Assembly: GCA_015143295.1 (NCBI GenBank)
Contig: CM026556.1
Coordinates: 19,158,547 to 19,222,546 of the forward strand
Length of the DNA: 64,000 nt
Direction: 5' to 3'
Source of the DNA: Tetracentron sinense
Taxonomy: Eukaryota; Streptophyta; Magnoliopsida; Trochodendrales; Trochodendraceae
The notes under the pieces are model-generated. The model worked only from the letters and a program-made list of their open reading frames with translations. It did no database searches and was not told the DNA's origin. Positions 11,361 through 23,222 of the stretch are shown here, one piece after another. The position numbers were made by a program, and so were the translations under genes. How positions within the stretch are numbered: the stretch's first letter is position 1; each line of letters starts with the position of its first letter.

Positions 11361-12331
11361 TTTTTGCAGAAATTTCAGTAAGGGCTTTATCGTCTTTTGG
11401 GGGTTAAACCCTTTCTCCTTAAGGCTTGCCCGAGCCTTAGGGCATCATTCACTATACTTAGAGAGATTTGGGAGATAAGAGAGAAGAGAAAAGGGTTTCC
11501 TAAACCTAGGTTGCTTTTGGAGAAGAAATCAAAGGGGTGAAGACCCTAGATCGTCCCCAAGCACGTTTTCTTCAAGATTTCAACTCAAGCTCGTGTGGAG
11601 GTGCATTCTCCAAGCTAGGGCAGCACTCACTCACATTTTGAAAGAGGTTTCTTCCCCCAACTCAAGTCCCCTTCAAGCAAAGGCTTCCTCCTTCCAAATA
11701 GAGCTTCTATTTCAAGGTTTCTTCAAGATCACACCTTGATCTAAGGTTAGTACACCCTACTAACTTTCCCTAGCAATAACCTAGGTTTTGTAGTGTAAAT
11801 GGTGATTATATATATTATGCTTTTCCTTCCCTATGCATTGTATTAACTCAACAAATATAAACAAGATAAGGGGAATGGAATAAATGTGTGGATGGGATGT
11901 CGATTGAGGCGATTGGATGCCGTATGGATGTTGTGTGATGTGTGAAAAGGAAAATGGAAGATGGGCACTTTACAAATAACGAATGTACCTTGATGTCTTG
12001 ATGAAAAATACGTACTAAATAAAGGAAATGGAAGGACTAAGAAATGTGGCCCACCGGGTGTTTGATAAAATGACTAAACCAGGGATAAATGGACTTAATG
12101 AAGAAAATGGAAATAGAAATTGTGTAAATGTTCTTAGAAATGATAAATTGCTCAAATGTGCTATATGTTGCCTAAATTTTCATACCACTATGTTAAGGAT
12201 TGAAATGCCATAGTCATGTGATCCGCTCGTTCAAGTATGTCATCATGATTACCACTATTGACAAGCACACAAGCACGCATGCATGCATGAAACCGGGTTT
12301 TTCCAAGATTGTATTTGTATATGAAATGAAT

Positions 12332-12676
12332 CAAGAACATGACAAGGAGGTTGGTAGCCCAAGGAAGGGTGCTAGCCTCTGGCTCACAAGAGAAACGGAA
12401 CAAGAACATGACAAGGAGGTTAGTAGCCCAAGGAAGGGTGCTAGCCTCTGGCTCACAAGAGAAACGGAACAAGAACATGACAAGGAGGTTAGTAGCCCAA
12501 GGAAGGGTGCTAGCCTCTGGCTCACAAGAAAAACGGAACAAGAACACGACAAGGAGGTTGGTAGCCCAAGGAAGGGTGCTAGCCTCTGGCTCACAAGAGA
12601 AACGGAACAAGAACATGACAAGGAGGTTGGTAGCCCAAGGAAGGGTGCTAGCCTCTGGCTCACAAGTATACAAGTC
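12332..12676 (+). repeat. Tandem repeat, 69-bp unit x 5, in Tekay LTR
   Basis: Copies start at 12332, 12401, 12470, 12539 and 12608 with CAAGAACATGACAAGGAGG (one reads CACG). They contain GGTAGCCCAAGGAAGGGTGC and CTCTGGCTCACAAG. The unit is a multiple of three, so open frames run through on both strands. These frames are by-products and show no protein family. Confidence 0.95.
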
Positions 12677-13364
12677 AAGAACAAATCAAGACATGAAATA
12701 CAAGACAAGACACGATACACATACATGATTTGACCGAGACACGAAAAAGGTTTCCGAGACATGAGTTTTACCGAGGTTTTTGCATTCATATACGCATGTC
12801 AAGATATGGCTATGTATCTTATGCTTTCACTATTGCTTTAAATTAATATCTTGTATTGCTCACTGTTGTTATGCGTTCGTTATTGTTATGGTTAGCTAGT
12901 AGTTTGTACTCGCTGAGTATTCCATGCTCAGCCGTACTTTTATGTCGGCAGGTACCGTGGATGTCCTCGACCCCGAGCCTTGGGTCGAGGAGGAGTATGT
13001 AGAGGAGAGGGAGCCACCTATTCCATGGCAGTCTCAAGAGGATGGGGACTTGGATGTGTGGCCATACCTCGACTACTGTTGAGAAGAGAGTGTTAGAGAG
13101 TTCCTTTTTTTGTATTTTGATAGGTGGGCATGTCCACCTTTACTTTGATTGTATTTGGTATATGTTAATTTGGAATACTATTTGGAGTTATAGAAGAAAA
13201 GAAAAAGTTGGCTTATGCTTCCGCACTTATGTTTAGTTTCCGCGCTCTGATTATCATTGTATTATATTATGTTTAGCCTCTTGCATTACAGGATGGTTTG
13301 ACAGGTACACGTAGTCACCTCTAAAGTATCCCTTAACTCCTAGGGGGTATTTTGGGGCGTGACA

Positions 13365-13369
13365 CAGCA
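13365..13369. other. Target site duplication CAGCA (right)
   Basis: It matches 5040-5044 and directly follows the LTR end at 13364. Confidence 0.85.
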
Positions 13370-14234
13370 TCCATCACCCAACATTCATTCTCACATCACA
13401 ATCCATCTTCTATTATGTTCATACTTAAGGAAAAGAAGAAAGAAGGGAAGAAAAGAGAGGATATGAGCTAGGAGGGTAGCATATGGTACCGACCTTGAAA
13501 AGCGAGGAAAACCCTTCAAAACGTGCTTGGAGTTGCTGCCCTAGCTTGGAGAACGTGTCCCTCACTTGCTTGGAGTTGGATTTGAAGAATCCAAGCCTTG
13601 AGATGAGATCTAGGGTCCTTGAACTCTTGATTTCTATCAAGATGAAACCCTAGGTGAAAACCCCTCTTCCACTCTCTCACTCTCTCTCAAATACTCTAAG
13701 TATGGTGAATGAGACCCTCAAGACTCGAGCAAGCCTTAATTGGCAAGGGTGAAACGCCCAAATGACGAAAAAACCCTTAATGAAATTCTACAAAAACGTG
13801 ATAGACCGATCGATCGGTGGTCAATACCAAGCGATCAGTCGCCTACCGAGCGACCGGTGTTCTTGACCAAGCAATCGGTCAAAAACACGCTCTCTGAAAT
13901 TTTTTCCCATACAAAAAAGTGCACCAGTCGATAGCTACTAATCGATCGATTGTGGACCGATCGATCGCTAATATGGACCGAGCAATCGGTTATGGACCGA
14001 TCGATCGCTCTCATGACCGAGCGATCAGTTCTCTGCAAGTTTTGACACCAAGTCCATTTTTCACCCATTCCTACTACTTGGACTTATCCTACTTCCCTTT
14101 TGACCTCTTCTAAACATGGCTGGGACCCTTTCAAGGCTTATAGACATTATTAAATAATTTATTTAATTAATTATAGCATTCTTGCAAAATTCTCAAAGTT
14201 TCTAACTTCTCATTTCATGAAGATGGAGATTACA
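13370..14234 (-). mobile_element. Old Tekay-like LTR, right half (minus orientation, fossil)
   Basis: Read on minus, this is the U3-to-leader part of an LTR. It has diverged CGATCG words (13800-14030), then a block aligning with 11360-11650 of the young LTR in reverse (for example the CCAAGCTAGGGCAGCA words). It continues the half at 3690-5044. The outer end is set at GAGATTACA (14234) for its TG...CA form. GATGG at 14222-14226 also matches the left flank (3685-3689), so the exact end and target duplication are unsettled. Confidence 0.6.
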
Positions 14235-14239
14235 AAGGC

Positions 14240-15744
14240 ATCATGCCTTGACACACATTCCAAGACATGTGCAAAAGTTCCGAGGTTCTACAGATGGACC
14301 CTGAAGACTTGCTTTGTGTTTAGGACTCAAAATCTGGATTGGTATATCATGATCCCGAATCACATCCTACATTTGATCAATTTGCTTCTGAGCCAACTCT
14401 CTGTTGGTCTTCTGGCTTTGACTAGCCTTTTTGCGCTTATCACCCTTCTTTTGGGTTGGTGATTGGACTTGCTTTCCCTTGTTGCTCTTCTTGCGACCAC
14501 TTGCAGTCACGGACTTCTTCCTCTGATGCTTTCTAATAGGCCAGCTTGTGATGGACCACTTCTCTTAACAACACTCGATGCTGATCCAGAGGCATCAGTC
14601 TTCGCCTTTGAGGTCTATTCCACTAAATACTACTTCAAATTAATGCTGGGAATGTCCGTTCCCCCATTCTTCATATAAGAAGTAGTGCAATCTAACCACC
14701 AAGAAACAAAATGAAAAGTGGGTCGACCCACCAGTGTTTGAGGTGGGATGTAGAAACGACGCCCTATATCCCTGCAGCGGATAAACTCCCATTCGTGTTT
14801 CACTTGGCGAAGGTCCATAACAATCCTAGGGATCTCTTCCAAAATTGGAGGTTTTCCTTGATCATATCGGAATTTCCTGGCAAAATGGCTCGGGTGATAA
14901 GGATCGACAAAACCATTCTTCTCCAACACACCACAGTAGCTTGGTAGGACGAAGACTCATCATCTTCAGATAATCGAGCCGAGTAAAATGAGCTTCACCC
15001 TCCGAAGGGTTATCTACCAAAATAGAATCTCCAGCATGCTCAAAAGTCCCTCGAAATGGACGTGGCTCATAGCGAGAAGGAGTGGTAAACATATTTCGCA
15101 ACATTCCCTAACATCGAATCGAGTCAGTACTTGGCCTGCGATGACAATCAGACTTGGAAGATTGAGCTCTGACGCAAATTCCGCCCTCCTTGGATATGTG
15201 TAGGTGAAATACTGGCTTATCCAGCCTTACAAGTACTGGAAAGTTCCCTGAGCCAATTTCCTTCCTGAATATTGGCTCCTTAGTCCCCAACTCTCGGTAT
15301 AGTCTGGTCATCATCAGAATCATAAGATAGTCATCCTTCCCACCATTACAAAAGTTTCCCGGTGAATGACCTCTCCTCGACAAGAGGGCAGCAAAAGCTA
15401 CAAAACCAACATAAAATGAAGGCCGCTAAATAGCCTTCCTGGCTCACACCATAGGTTGTTAGAATATTAGAACCCCGTATTTCTTCGTCAGATGGGGTGG
15501 GCTCCATATTCTTCAAATACTCGCATGACTTCCCATGGAAGAAATATGTCAACCACAAAGTGAAAGAAATCCTGCGAAGTTTGCTCTTTGAGGCGGTCTT
15601 CTCCTTCTTCCATACTTCTGTTGTCTCGGTTATCTCTTCAGCTTCGAAGTCAGCAGTCTCATCCTCTTCTCCCTCAGCCGCAGCCGTAACTTTCACACAT
15701 TTTGCCTCGCTCAACTTCCATCCAAGGATGGTATTGTAGGCCAC
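14240..15744 (-). pseudogene. Plant mobile domain (PMD, aminotransferase-like) pseudogene
   Basis: Minus-strand frames in order (15744, 15383, 15104, 14929 and on to about 14290) together cover a PMD protein. Recognisable blocks are SQEGYLAAFILCWFCSF, YEPRPFRGTFEHAGDS, the typical PYHPSHFARKFRYDQGKP and RPTFHFVSWWLDCTTSYMKN. A Lys/Arg-rich basic stretch follows (about 14500-14380) and reaches a stop. PMD occurs in domesticated host proteins of the MAIN/MAIL type, in MULEs, and in extra frames of some gypsy elements. The frame changes several times, so it looks broken unless some breaks are introns. The downstream part seems to have been displaced by the nested LTRs to 3665-2933. Which of the three sources it comes from is undecided. 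Confidence 0.6.
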
Positions 15745-16118
15745 AAATAATTCCTCCGTACAGTGAGGAACCTCGTCTAAATAAAGGTGGTCATTAAAAG
15801 GTGTAAAATCATCATATAGGGCCTCATATGATGGGAATGAACAACCATTCTACACAAAAGAAGAAGACAAAACCAATCCGGTATATTGATAACCCGCAAT
15901 AAGGCAAAAGCAAAATAAATAAGCTACTAAAATTCGGAAATATCCTAAGGGGATGAAATAACCTAAACTTCGGATCACAAATATATCTCAGGCCTCAACC
16001 AAAATGGTCAAGGCCATGCTTACTAATTAGCCCATAATTTAGAGTATCAAGGGATTCAAAACACACTTAGTTATGAAATGACTTAATTAAGTATATTTAA
16101 AGGATGACCTTAACGGGT
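15745..16118. other. Upstream flank of the PMD pseudogene, no feature seen
   Basis: AT-rich sequence with no long frame. It may hold the 5' part or an intron of the PMD gene. Confidence 0.3.
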
Positions 16119-17483
16119 TAAAAAAGGGGACTGACTCGAGCTCAATCATGGCCGTCCATTTTGAAATGGATGGCTCAGATGACAAGAGAATCTCTCGCGT
16201 CGTTTGTCGTTAATGGTGAGAAAACTCTCATCATGGGGGCTTCTCGGCAAATCCCCCATCATGGGCTTCCCACTAAGGAGTAGCCCACTTGAGTAGGGAG
16301 AGTCTCCCCACGATCACTGCCACATGGCAGGACCTAAATGGCTAAATCATTTTCAGCCATTCAGATCTTGAGAGTCATTTGTGGGCAATGAAATCTCACT
16401 ATCGCAGGCCAGGTGCATGATGCACCTGCCTGCACCTAATCACCTCTCATAAAATGGGCGGTTAACCTTCATGTGTCGAAGGCAAGCACACCAGCTGGCT
16501 AATGGTTGTATTGCCACCACTCGATAACATTTAATGTTGGCAGCAGGGCAATGATGCCCCATGGACATGCATCCTGCCAGTCCCTATGAGACTGAAACGT
16601 GTGTGAGGTCTGTCCTTGTGGACGGACCTAAGTTAGCCATTGCGGACAAACTTCACAAGTTAGTCTGCGGGCTAGCCAAAGCTAGCCCTTTTAAGACTTG
16701 GGATGTGGCTAAGATAGTCGTGGACTAATCAGACCATGGGTTAAACCCACGGTCTCACCCCTTTTGATCTATGAATTGACTAAGTCAGTCCCCTTTTTGT
16801 GACCTAGTTCGCGGATAAAATTGGCCGTGGACTGGGTCAACCGTTCCCCAGTTGGCAGTCAGTACCTGACTGCCACATAGCATGGAATCCCTGACAAAGA
16901 GGGATCATTTGTCAGCTTTTAAAGATCCCAAGATAAGGATCCTCTCTTGTTTCCCAATGAAAGGTTACCACATAACATCTCATTCAGAGAGAGTAATCTC
17001 CTCTCTTTTTGGAAGATAAGATTTTCCCCCTTTTAAGGGAAAGATCTTATCCTCCTAGGTTTCCCAAAAAGGGAAACCAATTTAGAATCCTCAAAAAAAG
17101 AGGATTCTTGGATGTCCCAAGCTTCTTAAGATTAGGAAAACTAACTGTCTTGGGCAGATGACCCTCTCTAAGGAGAGTTGGCCCCTCTTAACCTCTCCAA
17201 AAAATAGGAAGTCAAAGGAAAGACCAAAAAGGACTCTGCAAAAGATATAAAAAGGAGAATTTCTCATAAGAAACTCTCAAAACCAAAAGAGAGAAAAAAC
17301 CAAGAACGAATGATCAAAAAGAGAGGAGAAAGAGATAGACTTTTCTTTTCTTTTGCAGGAATACAGTAACCAAAAGAAGAAGAAGAATACTCCATTGATG
17401 GAGAATATGAGGTGAACCCCTCTACATGGCCACCATTCTTCCATGTTCTCTTTTCTTAATGCAAATACCTCAATGAGGCATCC
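16119..17483 (+). other. LTR-like segment with TATA box and short inverted repeat
   Basis: AAAAGGGGACTGACT at about 16123 recurs inverted at about 16783-16797, with weaker similarity just inside. A TATAAAAAGG box at about 17245 is followed by an A/G-rich leader. It resembles the U3-R of an LTR or a gene promoter. No frame or primer-binding site was found, and it ends where TGTAACGCC starts at about 17484. Confidence 0.3.
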
Positions 17484-17734
17484 TGTAACGCCTACATGAG
17501 AATATTTCACTCCATTCGAATAAATAAATATATTATATTCAAATATTTACTCTTTTTCTTAATCAGAGGTACTTCCCCAAATCGGGAAGATAATTAACAA
17601 TCCGGATTTACCCGGATTGGAAGGATAGTCCACCGCATAAAATAATAAATTTCATACAATAATGGAGGTAATTTGACAGCAAGATTTGAGATGTCTACCA
17701 TTAAAAGACACTTAAAATTTGTGTGTACAATCAT
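17484..17734. other. Unassigned segment before the gag arm
   Basis: It begins TGTAACGCCTACATGAG, which could be an LTR start, but no matching second LTR was seen. It is AT-rich and non-coding. Confidence 0.25.
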
Positions 17735-18348
17735 AACATAGCATACTTGATAAAGAATGTGGATAAAATATCATACATCTCCAGTTTCAAATCAGATGAT
17801 GATTTGAAATTGTATATATGTAATAAGAGTAAATGCCGGAGATGCAGATAATCTCCAGGAGGGTATAGGGTGTAATTTTATCATGCCACAGGCGGACCGG
17901 CATGATCAGGTTCATTAGAATAGACTAGTAAGAAGACCAAGAACCATTTCAACTTAGAGAATAACGTATCATAGTCTTCTCAGTGAACGAAAAGTAGTAT
18001 TCAATATCGATAGTAAAGAACTGGCAAAGATTCTGATTAGATAAACCTTGTACTTGGGATATTTGGATAATATTTTGAATAAACTAGAATTATAGCCTCC
18101 TCTAAGTCAAGGATAATAGAGTGTTGTTGCTCTCATAATTAGTAATACAATGTCGTCTGAACAAGTTTTTGAGGACGTCTTGGTCGAAGCATTCGAAGCG
18201 ATTACCGCTCCAATCACACTAGTACAACAATGGTCTCATAGTTGCGTTCCTAGTATCCCAGCACCCGAACAGGGAGGTGATAAGGGAGCGGAAAATGATA
18301 CCAAGAAAAGGAACCTTGAAGACTTGGACAAAGTTGGCACTTCTGAAG
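17735..18348 (+). mobile_element. Gypsy gag fragment, left arm of an inverted pair, first part (fossil)
   Basis: This is a leader and gag start in plus. The frame from 18150 begins MSSEQVFEDVLVEAFEAI. The stretch aligns in reverse with 30440-29800, including both leaders. The arm is interrupted at 18348 by the MULE and resumes at 28843 with the CCHC zinc-knuckle part. It is a short, broken gag with no pol attached. Confidence 0.75.
18340..18348. other. MULE target site duplication CTTCTGAAG (left)
   Basis: This 9-bp sequence is identical to 28834-28842. Nine bases is the classic Mutator superfamily length. The uninterrupted homologue at about 29795-29810 (reverse) carries one copy of the site, confirming insertion here. 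Confidence 0.95.
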
Positions 18349-18493
18349 GGATTTTTTCCCCATTTAAGCTCGATTTTTTGAAAAACCTCCAAAATCAGCT
18401 TACTTTTTTTTTACTTATTTTTTCCAGCTTTCCTGCGTGTATAGCGCTCAAGCGTGTGGGAGAAGACGTTAGAAAGTCCAAACTACCCCTCCT
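18349..18493 (+). repeat. MULE left terminal inverted repeat
   Basis: It pairs with about 28700-28833 in reverse with few mismatches. Shared blocks include GTGTATAGCGCTCAAGCG and GAAAGTCCAAACTACCC. Confidence 0.93.
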
Positions 18494-18589
18494 TAGTTAA
18501 CATTTGTGATTCGAACGAATGAAGTGAGCCCTAAAGGAAGAAATTTCGAACTCTCTAAAAGAAGAAGAAAATTTCGAACGAATAGTGTG

Positions 18590-18735
18590 CACTGTAAGAG
18601 AAGAAGAAGAAGAAGGAGAAGAAGAAAGAAAAAATTTTGACCGCCCTAAAAGAAGAAGAAGATTTCAAACGAATAGTGTGCACTGTAAAAGAAGAAGAAG
18701 AAGAAGAAGAAAGAAGAAAGAAGAATGAAGAGGAG
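18590..18735. repeat. GAA-rich microsatellite
   Basis: A purine-rich run of GAA/GAAGAA units just inside the left TIR, with a duplicated TTTCGAACGAATAGTGTGCA block at about 18550-18690. It is low complexity, and the short frames here are artefacts. Confidence 0.8.
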
Positions 18736-18825
18736 GCTCGATACTACGACAAGGTTTTCCAACTGAGGTATTTTTCTCTTTGGAAAAGCCCCCATCGCAT
18801 GAAGAAAATCAAAAAAAAAATCTGA

Positions 18826-19046
18826 AATGTGGATGAAGATCAAATATACAAAAATCCCCATGAAGAATATCGAAAAAAAAACGATGATATCGAAAGCAAA
18901 TTTCGATATCGAAAAAAAAGGACGAATATCGAAATTTTTTTTCGATATTCGTTTTTTTTTCGATATCGAATTTTTTTTTCGATATTCGCCCTTTTTTTCG
19001 AGATTCATACATTTTTTTCCCATCTTCATTTCCACACTTGAGGTTT
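18826..19046. repeat. AT-rich palindrome 1 of ATATCGAAAA words (5' subterminal)
   Basis: Alternating GATATCGAAAAAAAA and TTTTTTTTCGATAT words form a hairpin centred near 18943. The outer arms GTGGATGAAGAT and ATCTTCATTTCCAC also pair. The same vocabulary appears at 24840-25060 and 28260-28430 but nowhere else noticed in the window. Confidence 0.85.
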
Positions 19047-19617
19047 CTATATGGAGTTGCTATGAGATGATTTCTTAGATAATCCACTTTATATAGAAAG
19101 CTCACCTCTCACTTTGAATGTAGTATGTTTAATCCACTTTATTTTGAATAATTATAATTTTAATGATATTACAATTTTTTTAAGCTATGAGTTATGCTTT
19201 TGAAGAGGGTAGCTATGATATTACAACTTTTTTTAATGATATTACAAATGTTTTTTTTAATGATATTACAATTTTTTTTGCTATGAGTTAGTATGACATT
19301 ACAACTTGAGACCTTGTTTTGACTATTGTAGTTATATTATCTATGATGAGGATCATCAGTTTTATCGTAGCTTGTATGTGCAACAATTGTTTTACAGGCT
19401 TGGCGATTGTATCTTTGAGTGATTTGCAGTTCTTGTAATTATTGATACCTTAGATGCATCCTTAGATATATTTGTCTTAGGAGCTCAATCAAAATCTTAG
19501 TAATTATTGAAGAAGCACCATGTTTTTTAGTAATTCTTTATGCTTAAATTTCATGAGCCCCCATTTTCATTTACTTGTAGTTGTTTAATAAATTTAATTA
19601 ATATTTGCAGATTTAAG
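19047..19617. other. MULE region upstream of the passenger ATG
   Basis: T-rich sequence with repeated AATGATATTACAA words at about 19160-19270. A TTTGCAG acceptor at about 19610 suggests an intron in the 5' UTR. No clear TATA box was assigned. Confidence 0.4.
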
Positions 19618-20672
19618 ATGCCTAAAACCGGAGAAAAGGGAAAACAGAAAAGTAAAGGAGAAGAAATGATGGAAAAGTCTCAACCTTCCATTAAATGTAC
19701 TATGAAGGAATGGTTTGAGGTCATAAGGCCGAACTTGGAGGCCAATCCTATGAGAAAGAAGTTATGGTTGGAGTGTTATTTTGGGCATCTTTATGATTTG
19801 CCCAAAAATCCCCAGTGTGGTCAAGCATTTCAGCATCTACTCGAGAGGCAGAGGAGTAAAGATAAGCTAATTTTTGACGTGGTTGGTAGGATGATGAGGT
19901 TCAATGAGTTACACTTTACTATGATCATGGGCTTGGATGCTAGTTTGGATGCCCCTCCCACCATAGCACATGCTCATACTGAAGAGGCGGGTTCTCCAAC
20001 ATCTTTTAAAGTTCGAATGTTTGGTAAAACACAATTGATTAAAAAGAATGAGTTAGTTCAGAAGTTCAATATGTGTGATAATGATATGGATGCAGTTAAG
20101 ATTGCTTTAGTCCTATACGTCGAGATGTTAATCATTGCAAAAGAGACGCACTCCAACATCGAGATTCAGTACTTGGAGTTGGTGGAGGACCTTGAGGCCT
20201 TCAACAAATACCCTTGGGGCACTGTAGGGTATATGAGATTTAAAGAAGGTCTTAAAACTGCTCATACTGAAACTTCAAAATATAATATTATCGGTTGTGG
20301 TATCGCTTTCCAGGTAAATTATATCCTTGAGTTGCTATTTTATGTTCCATTTGTAATTAGATTCCTATTGCTCATTTAACGTTCTAATGATGATAGATTT
20401 GGATGTTTGAAAGCATCCCCGCACTTGGGAAATTATGTTCCCGCGGTGGTCCTCCCGTGACTATGACATTCCCTCGTGTTCTGCGTTGGAAAAATACTGG
20501 TTTTAAAAGCTATAGGACATTACAAGATATGATATTTAATTTAGAAGAGGTACGAATTTAGTACGAAGTTATATATAATTTTTATTTACTTGTCTATTTT
20601 TTTAATTCTAACTTTATTTGATGTTCACAGCTTGAGGTTTTATCTATGCATCCCACTGCTCATGAGGCAGAG

Positions 20673-22334
20673 TGATAAGTGCTTAATTTTGCTTAATTAT
20701 CCTCATTTAAATAAGCATTATCATACTTCTTTGGTTTATATCTTCATTTTTACACGTAAAGTGGTGTATTTTCTCCTCACCAATGCGTTGTCCTCTTTCT
20801 CTTAATTTTTATGATACATTTGCATGTATTTATACATGTCTTGGAAGGCCGCATGCAAAATATTTTTAAGAGAGACTTATTACGTGTATTTATTTTTTGT
20901 AGGAATCCTAACCCCAGATTACTCTTGGGATTCAAGAAGCCCAAAGTGCAAAGCCCAAGCCAAAAGTCCAAGAAGCCAAGTCTCAAGTCAAAGAGTCAAA
21001 GCCCAAGAGCAAAGCCCAAGACCAAGTATAGAAAGATTCTACAACATGGCTGGAGAATCTTAGGAAGATATGGATTAATATGATTTTGGCATAAAAATGG
21101 TGGAATTCTCTTGAATTAGAAAGAAGAAGTGTGCTATATTGATGTTTCTATTTCAGAAAAAAGGAGAAAGCCTATTTTGGTCACAAGAACTCTTTATTTT
21201 GGGTGGATTTTAGAATTCAAGTAAGGAGCTTAATGGAGGTCAACTAAATCTACAAGAAAGGCAAGAAATTTCGTGGATGGCTAGAGGAGTGCTATTATTT
21301 AGCAACCAATCTCAAACAAAGAAGGAGGATTTCCCGGATTCCCGCCTAATCTGGACAGTACTTACTAATTTGGACATAACTTTTGACTCAAAATTCGGAT
21401 TAAGGCAAGGTTTGATGTTTTGAAAAGAAGACTTAAAGGGGAACAAAATTTTATTTCACAAAGATCCCCTAATTCAGACGTTTAAGGGGTCAAAACATGT
21501 CATCAAGAGGAAGGAAGTGCAATTTTGGTTGGAATTTTGGAATTAGAAGTTTCTCTTTTGTTTTTCTTTCCCTTCTCTTCTTCCCTTTAGTCTATATAAA
21601 CCTAAAGTGAGAGACTTTTGGGGCTCTCTCTGATATTTTCTCATTCTCTTTTCTCTCTTCTTCTTTTAGTTTTTTTTGGAGTTATTTTATTGTAGTGTTT
21701 GGAAAACCATTAAGGAGGATGACAACTCCAAACATGGTTGGCTAAACATCCTTCTAAGGTTAGGGATTTGAAACCTTTTTCCAATTTATGTGGATGATGT
21801 GGATGGTTTGATTATTTATTTTAATTGAATAATTTTCTTAGTTTAGTTAATTGTTCCTCTCTATATGTTCTTTGATTTCATATGATCGAATGATATATGG
21901 AATGCTTGGATCCCCTGTGAGTTGGATACAAAGTGATTTTTTATTTCTCTAATTATTCAATTGAATTTAATGGTCAGTGGTTTTATCGTATAATTTTTCA
22001 TCTAGATTAAATTATTATTTAATTCTAGATGTGTTTTCATCCAAATCTAAGCATAAGGAGGGATAGGTGGATTTTCCTGAAACCTTAGACCTCTTTTTCA
22101 TTGCTTCACAGTAACAGTGATTTTTGCTCCATTCTCATTGAGTGGAAAACTGATTTTAAATCTCTTTTTTCTCTAGATTTCGTTTCCTTAATTCTTGTTG
22201 CACAATAGTCAATCCCTGTGGATTCGACCCTGTGCTCACCAGATACATCAACTGTGTCACTTGTGCACTTGCAAGTATATTATTTTTACTCTTGATTTTA
22301 TGTCCATTAATTTGGATTAAATTAAGTTGTAACA
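20673..22334 (+). mobile_element. Solo LTR, Athila/Tat-like gypsy (fossil)
   Basis: It runs from TGATAAGTGCTTAATTTTGC to TTAAGTTGTAACA, flanked by CAGAG at 20668-20672 and 22335-22339, a perfect 5-bp duplication. The phrase TCCCTGTGGATTCGACCCT near its end is typical of Athila/Tat LTRs. It is 1,662 bp with no internal genes. It lies inside a passenger exon, so it is younger than the MULE's capture of that gene. Confidence 0.85.
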
Positions 22335-23026
22335 CAGAGCAGCAAGTAGTGAGGGATGTGCTTGTACGAATGAGGGACCATCAGGCGGGATCTAAGGATT
22401 ATGAGGAAGATGAAGATGATCAGGAGGAGGATAGTTCTGAGGAGGAGGAGGATGGTGAGGAGGAAATTGAGGTAGATGTAAAGGAGGAAGATGATGGTGA
22501 TGATGAGGAGGAAGATAGTCCCTCCCCAGTACGCATCAAAAGGTCAAAGCATGAGCGAAGGGCAAAAAGTGTAAGTAACGTGCACTCATTTATTCAATAT
22601 ATATACCTTCTATGTATAAGCGTGTCAAACAACCTTATTGGCCTAATGTCTATCATTATTCCAGGTACACGATATCCCTTCTATGTACAAGCGGCTCAAG
22701 CAATATATTGGGCGACGGATTGATGTCTTAGCCACAAAGATAGATTGTAGGTTTGATTGCATGACAGACAGATTGATTATTCATGAATCAACACTTAAGG
22801 CTATAAGAGAGGATATGAGAGAAAGAGAACATAGAAAGGTTGTTTCTCTTTTTCCTTATTGTACATTTTCTATCTTCCACACTATTTCTAAAATCTAAAT
22901 TGTTTGTAGGGTGAAAAGGTTGCAGAGGCTAACCCTTCCACCCAGTTAAGAAGTGATGATGAGAGACCACCATTTTCAGAGGGGGTGGGTGTGGGGGATG
23001 ATTATGTATCTGGGTCTTTTCGACGG

Positions 23027-23222
23027 GGGGAGGGAATTGAGTATACTACCACATCTTCTCCACAGCGGGAGAGAGTTTAGTATGCTACCACATCTGTTCC
23101 ACAGCGGGAGGGAGTTGAGTATGCTACCACATCTTTTCCACAGGAGGAAAGAGTTGAGGATGCTACCACATCTTTTCCACAGTGGGAGGGAGTTGAGTAC
23201 GCTACCACATCTTTTCCACAAG
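23027..23222 (+). repeat. 39-bp tandem repeat x 5 in the passenger exon
   Basis: Five 13-codon units encode variants of GVEYATTSFPQ. Period three keeps the frame. Unit 2 holds the TAG at 23078-23080. Confidence 0.9.

Larger units (their letters stand above)
5045..13364. mobile_element. Ty3/gypsy chromovirus, Tekay/Del type, with inverted interior (fossil)
   Basis: The outer ends are TGTAGCACC (5045) and GGGGCGTGACA (13364), flanked by CAGCA on both sides. The outer LTR halves read plus, while the interior (polypurine tract, pol, gag, primer-binding site) reads minus. Inside, 5045-5392 is repeated in reverse at 5395-5742, and 10886-11297 in reverse at 12953-13364. The pairs differ at about 1% of positions, so the element is young, a few hundred thousand years at usual plant rates (rough). 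The full LTR would be about 2.4 kb. The coding frames are long, with about one visible break plus the rearranged ends. It sits inside an older LTR. Confidence 0.85.

Noticed and set aside
12332-12676. CRISPR-like array
   Set aside because: The repeats are contiguous with no unique spacers and lie in a plant LTR.
12188-12789. Overlapping repeat-protein-like frames on both strands
   Set aside because: They are by-products of the 69-bp tandem repeat (a multiple of three) inside the LTR and match no protein family.
16119-16798. MITE bounded by AAAAGGGGACTGACT inverted repeats
   Set aside because: The inverted match is only about 15 bp with weak extension, and no target duplication was seen.
18560-18830. 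Glu/Lys-rich coding region
   Set aside because: GAA microsatellite inside the MULE end, with no conserved domain.
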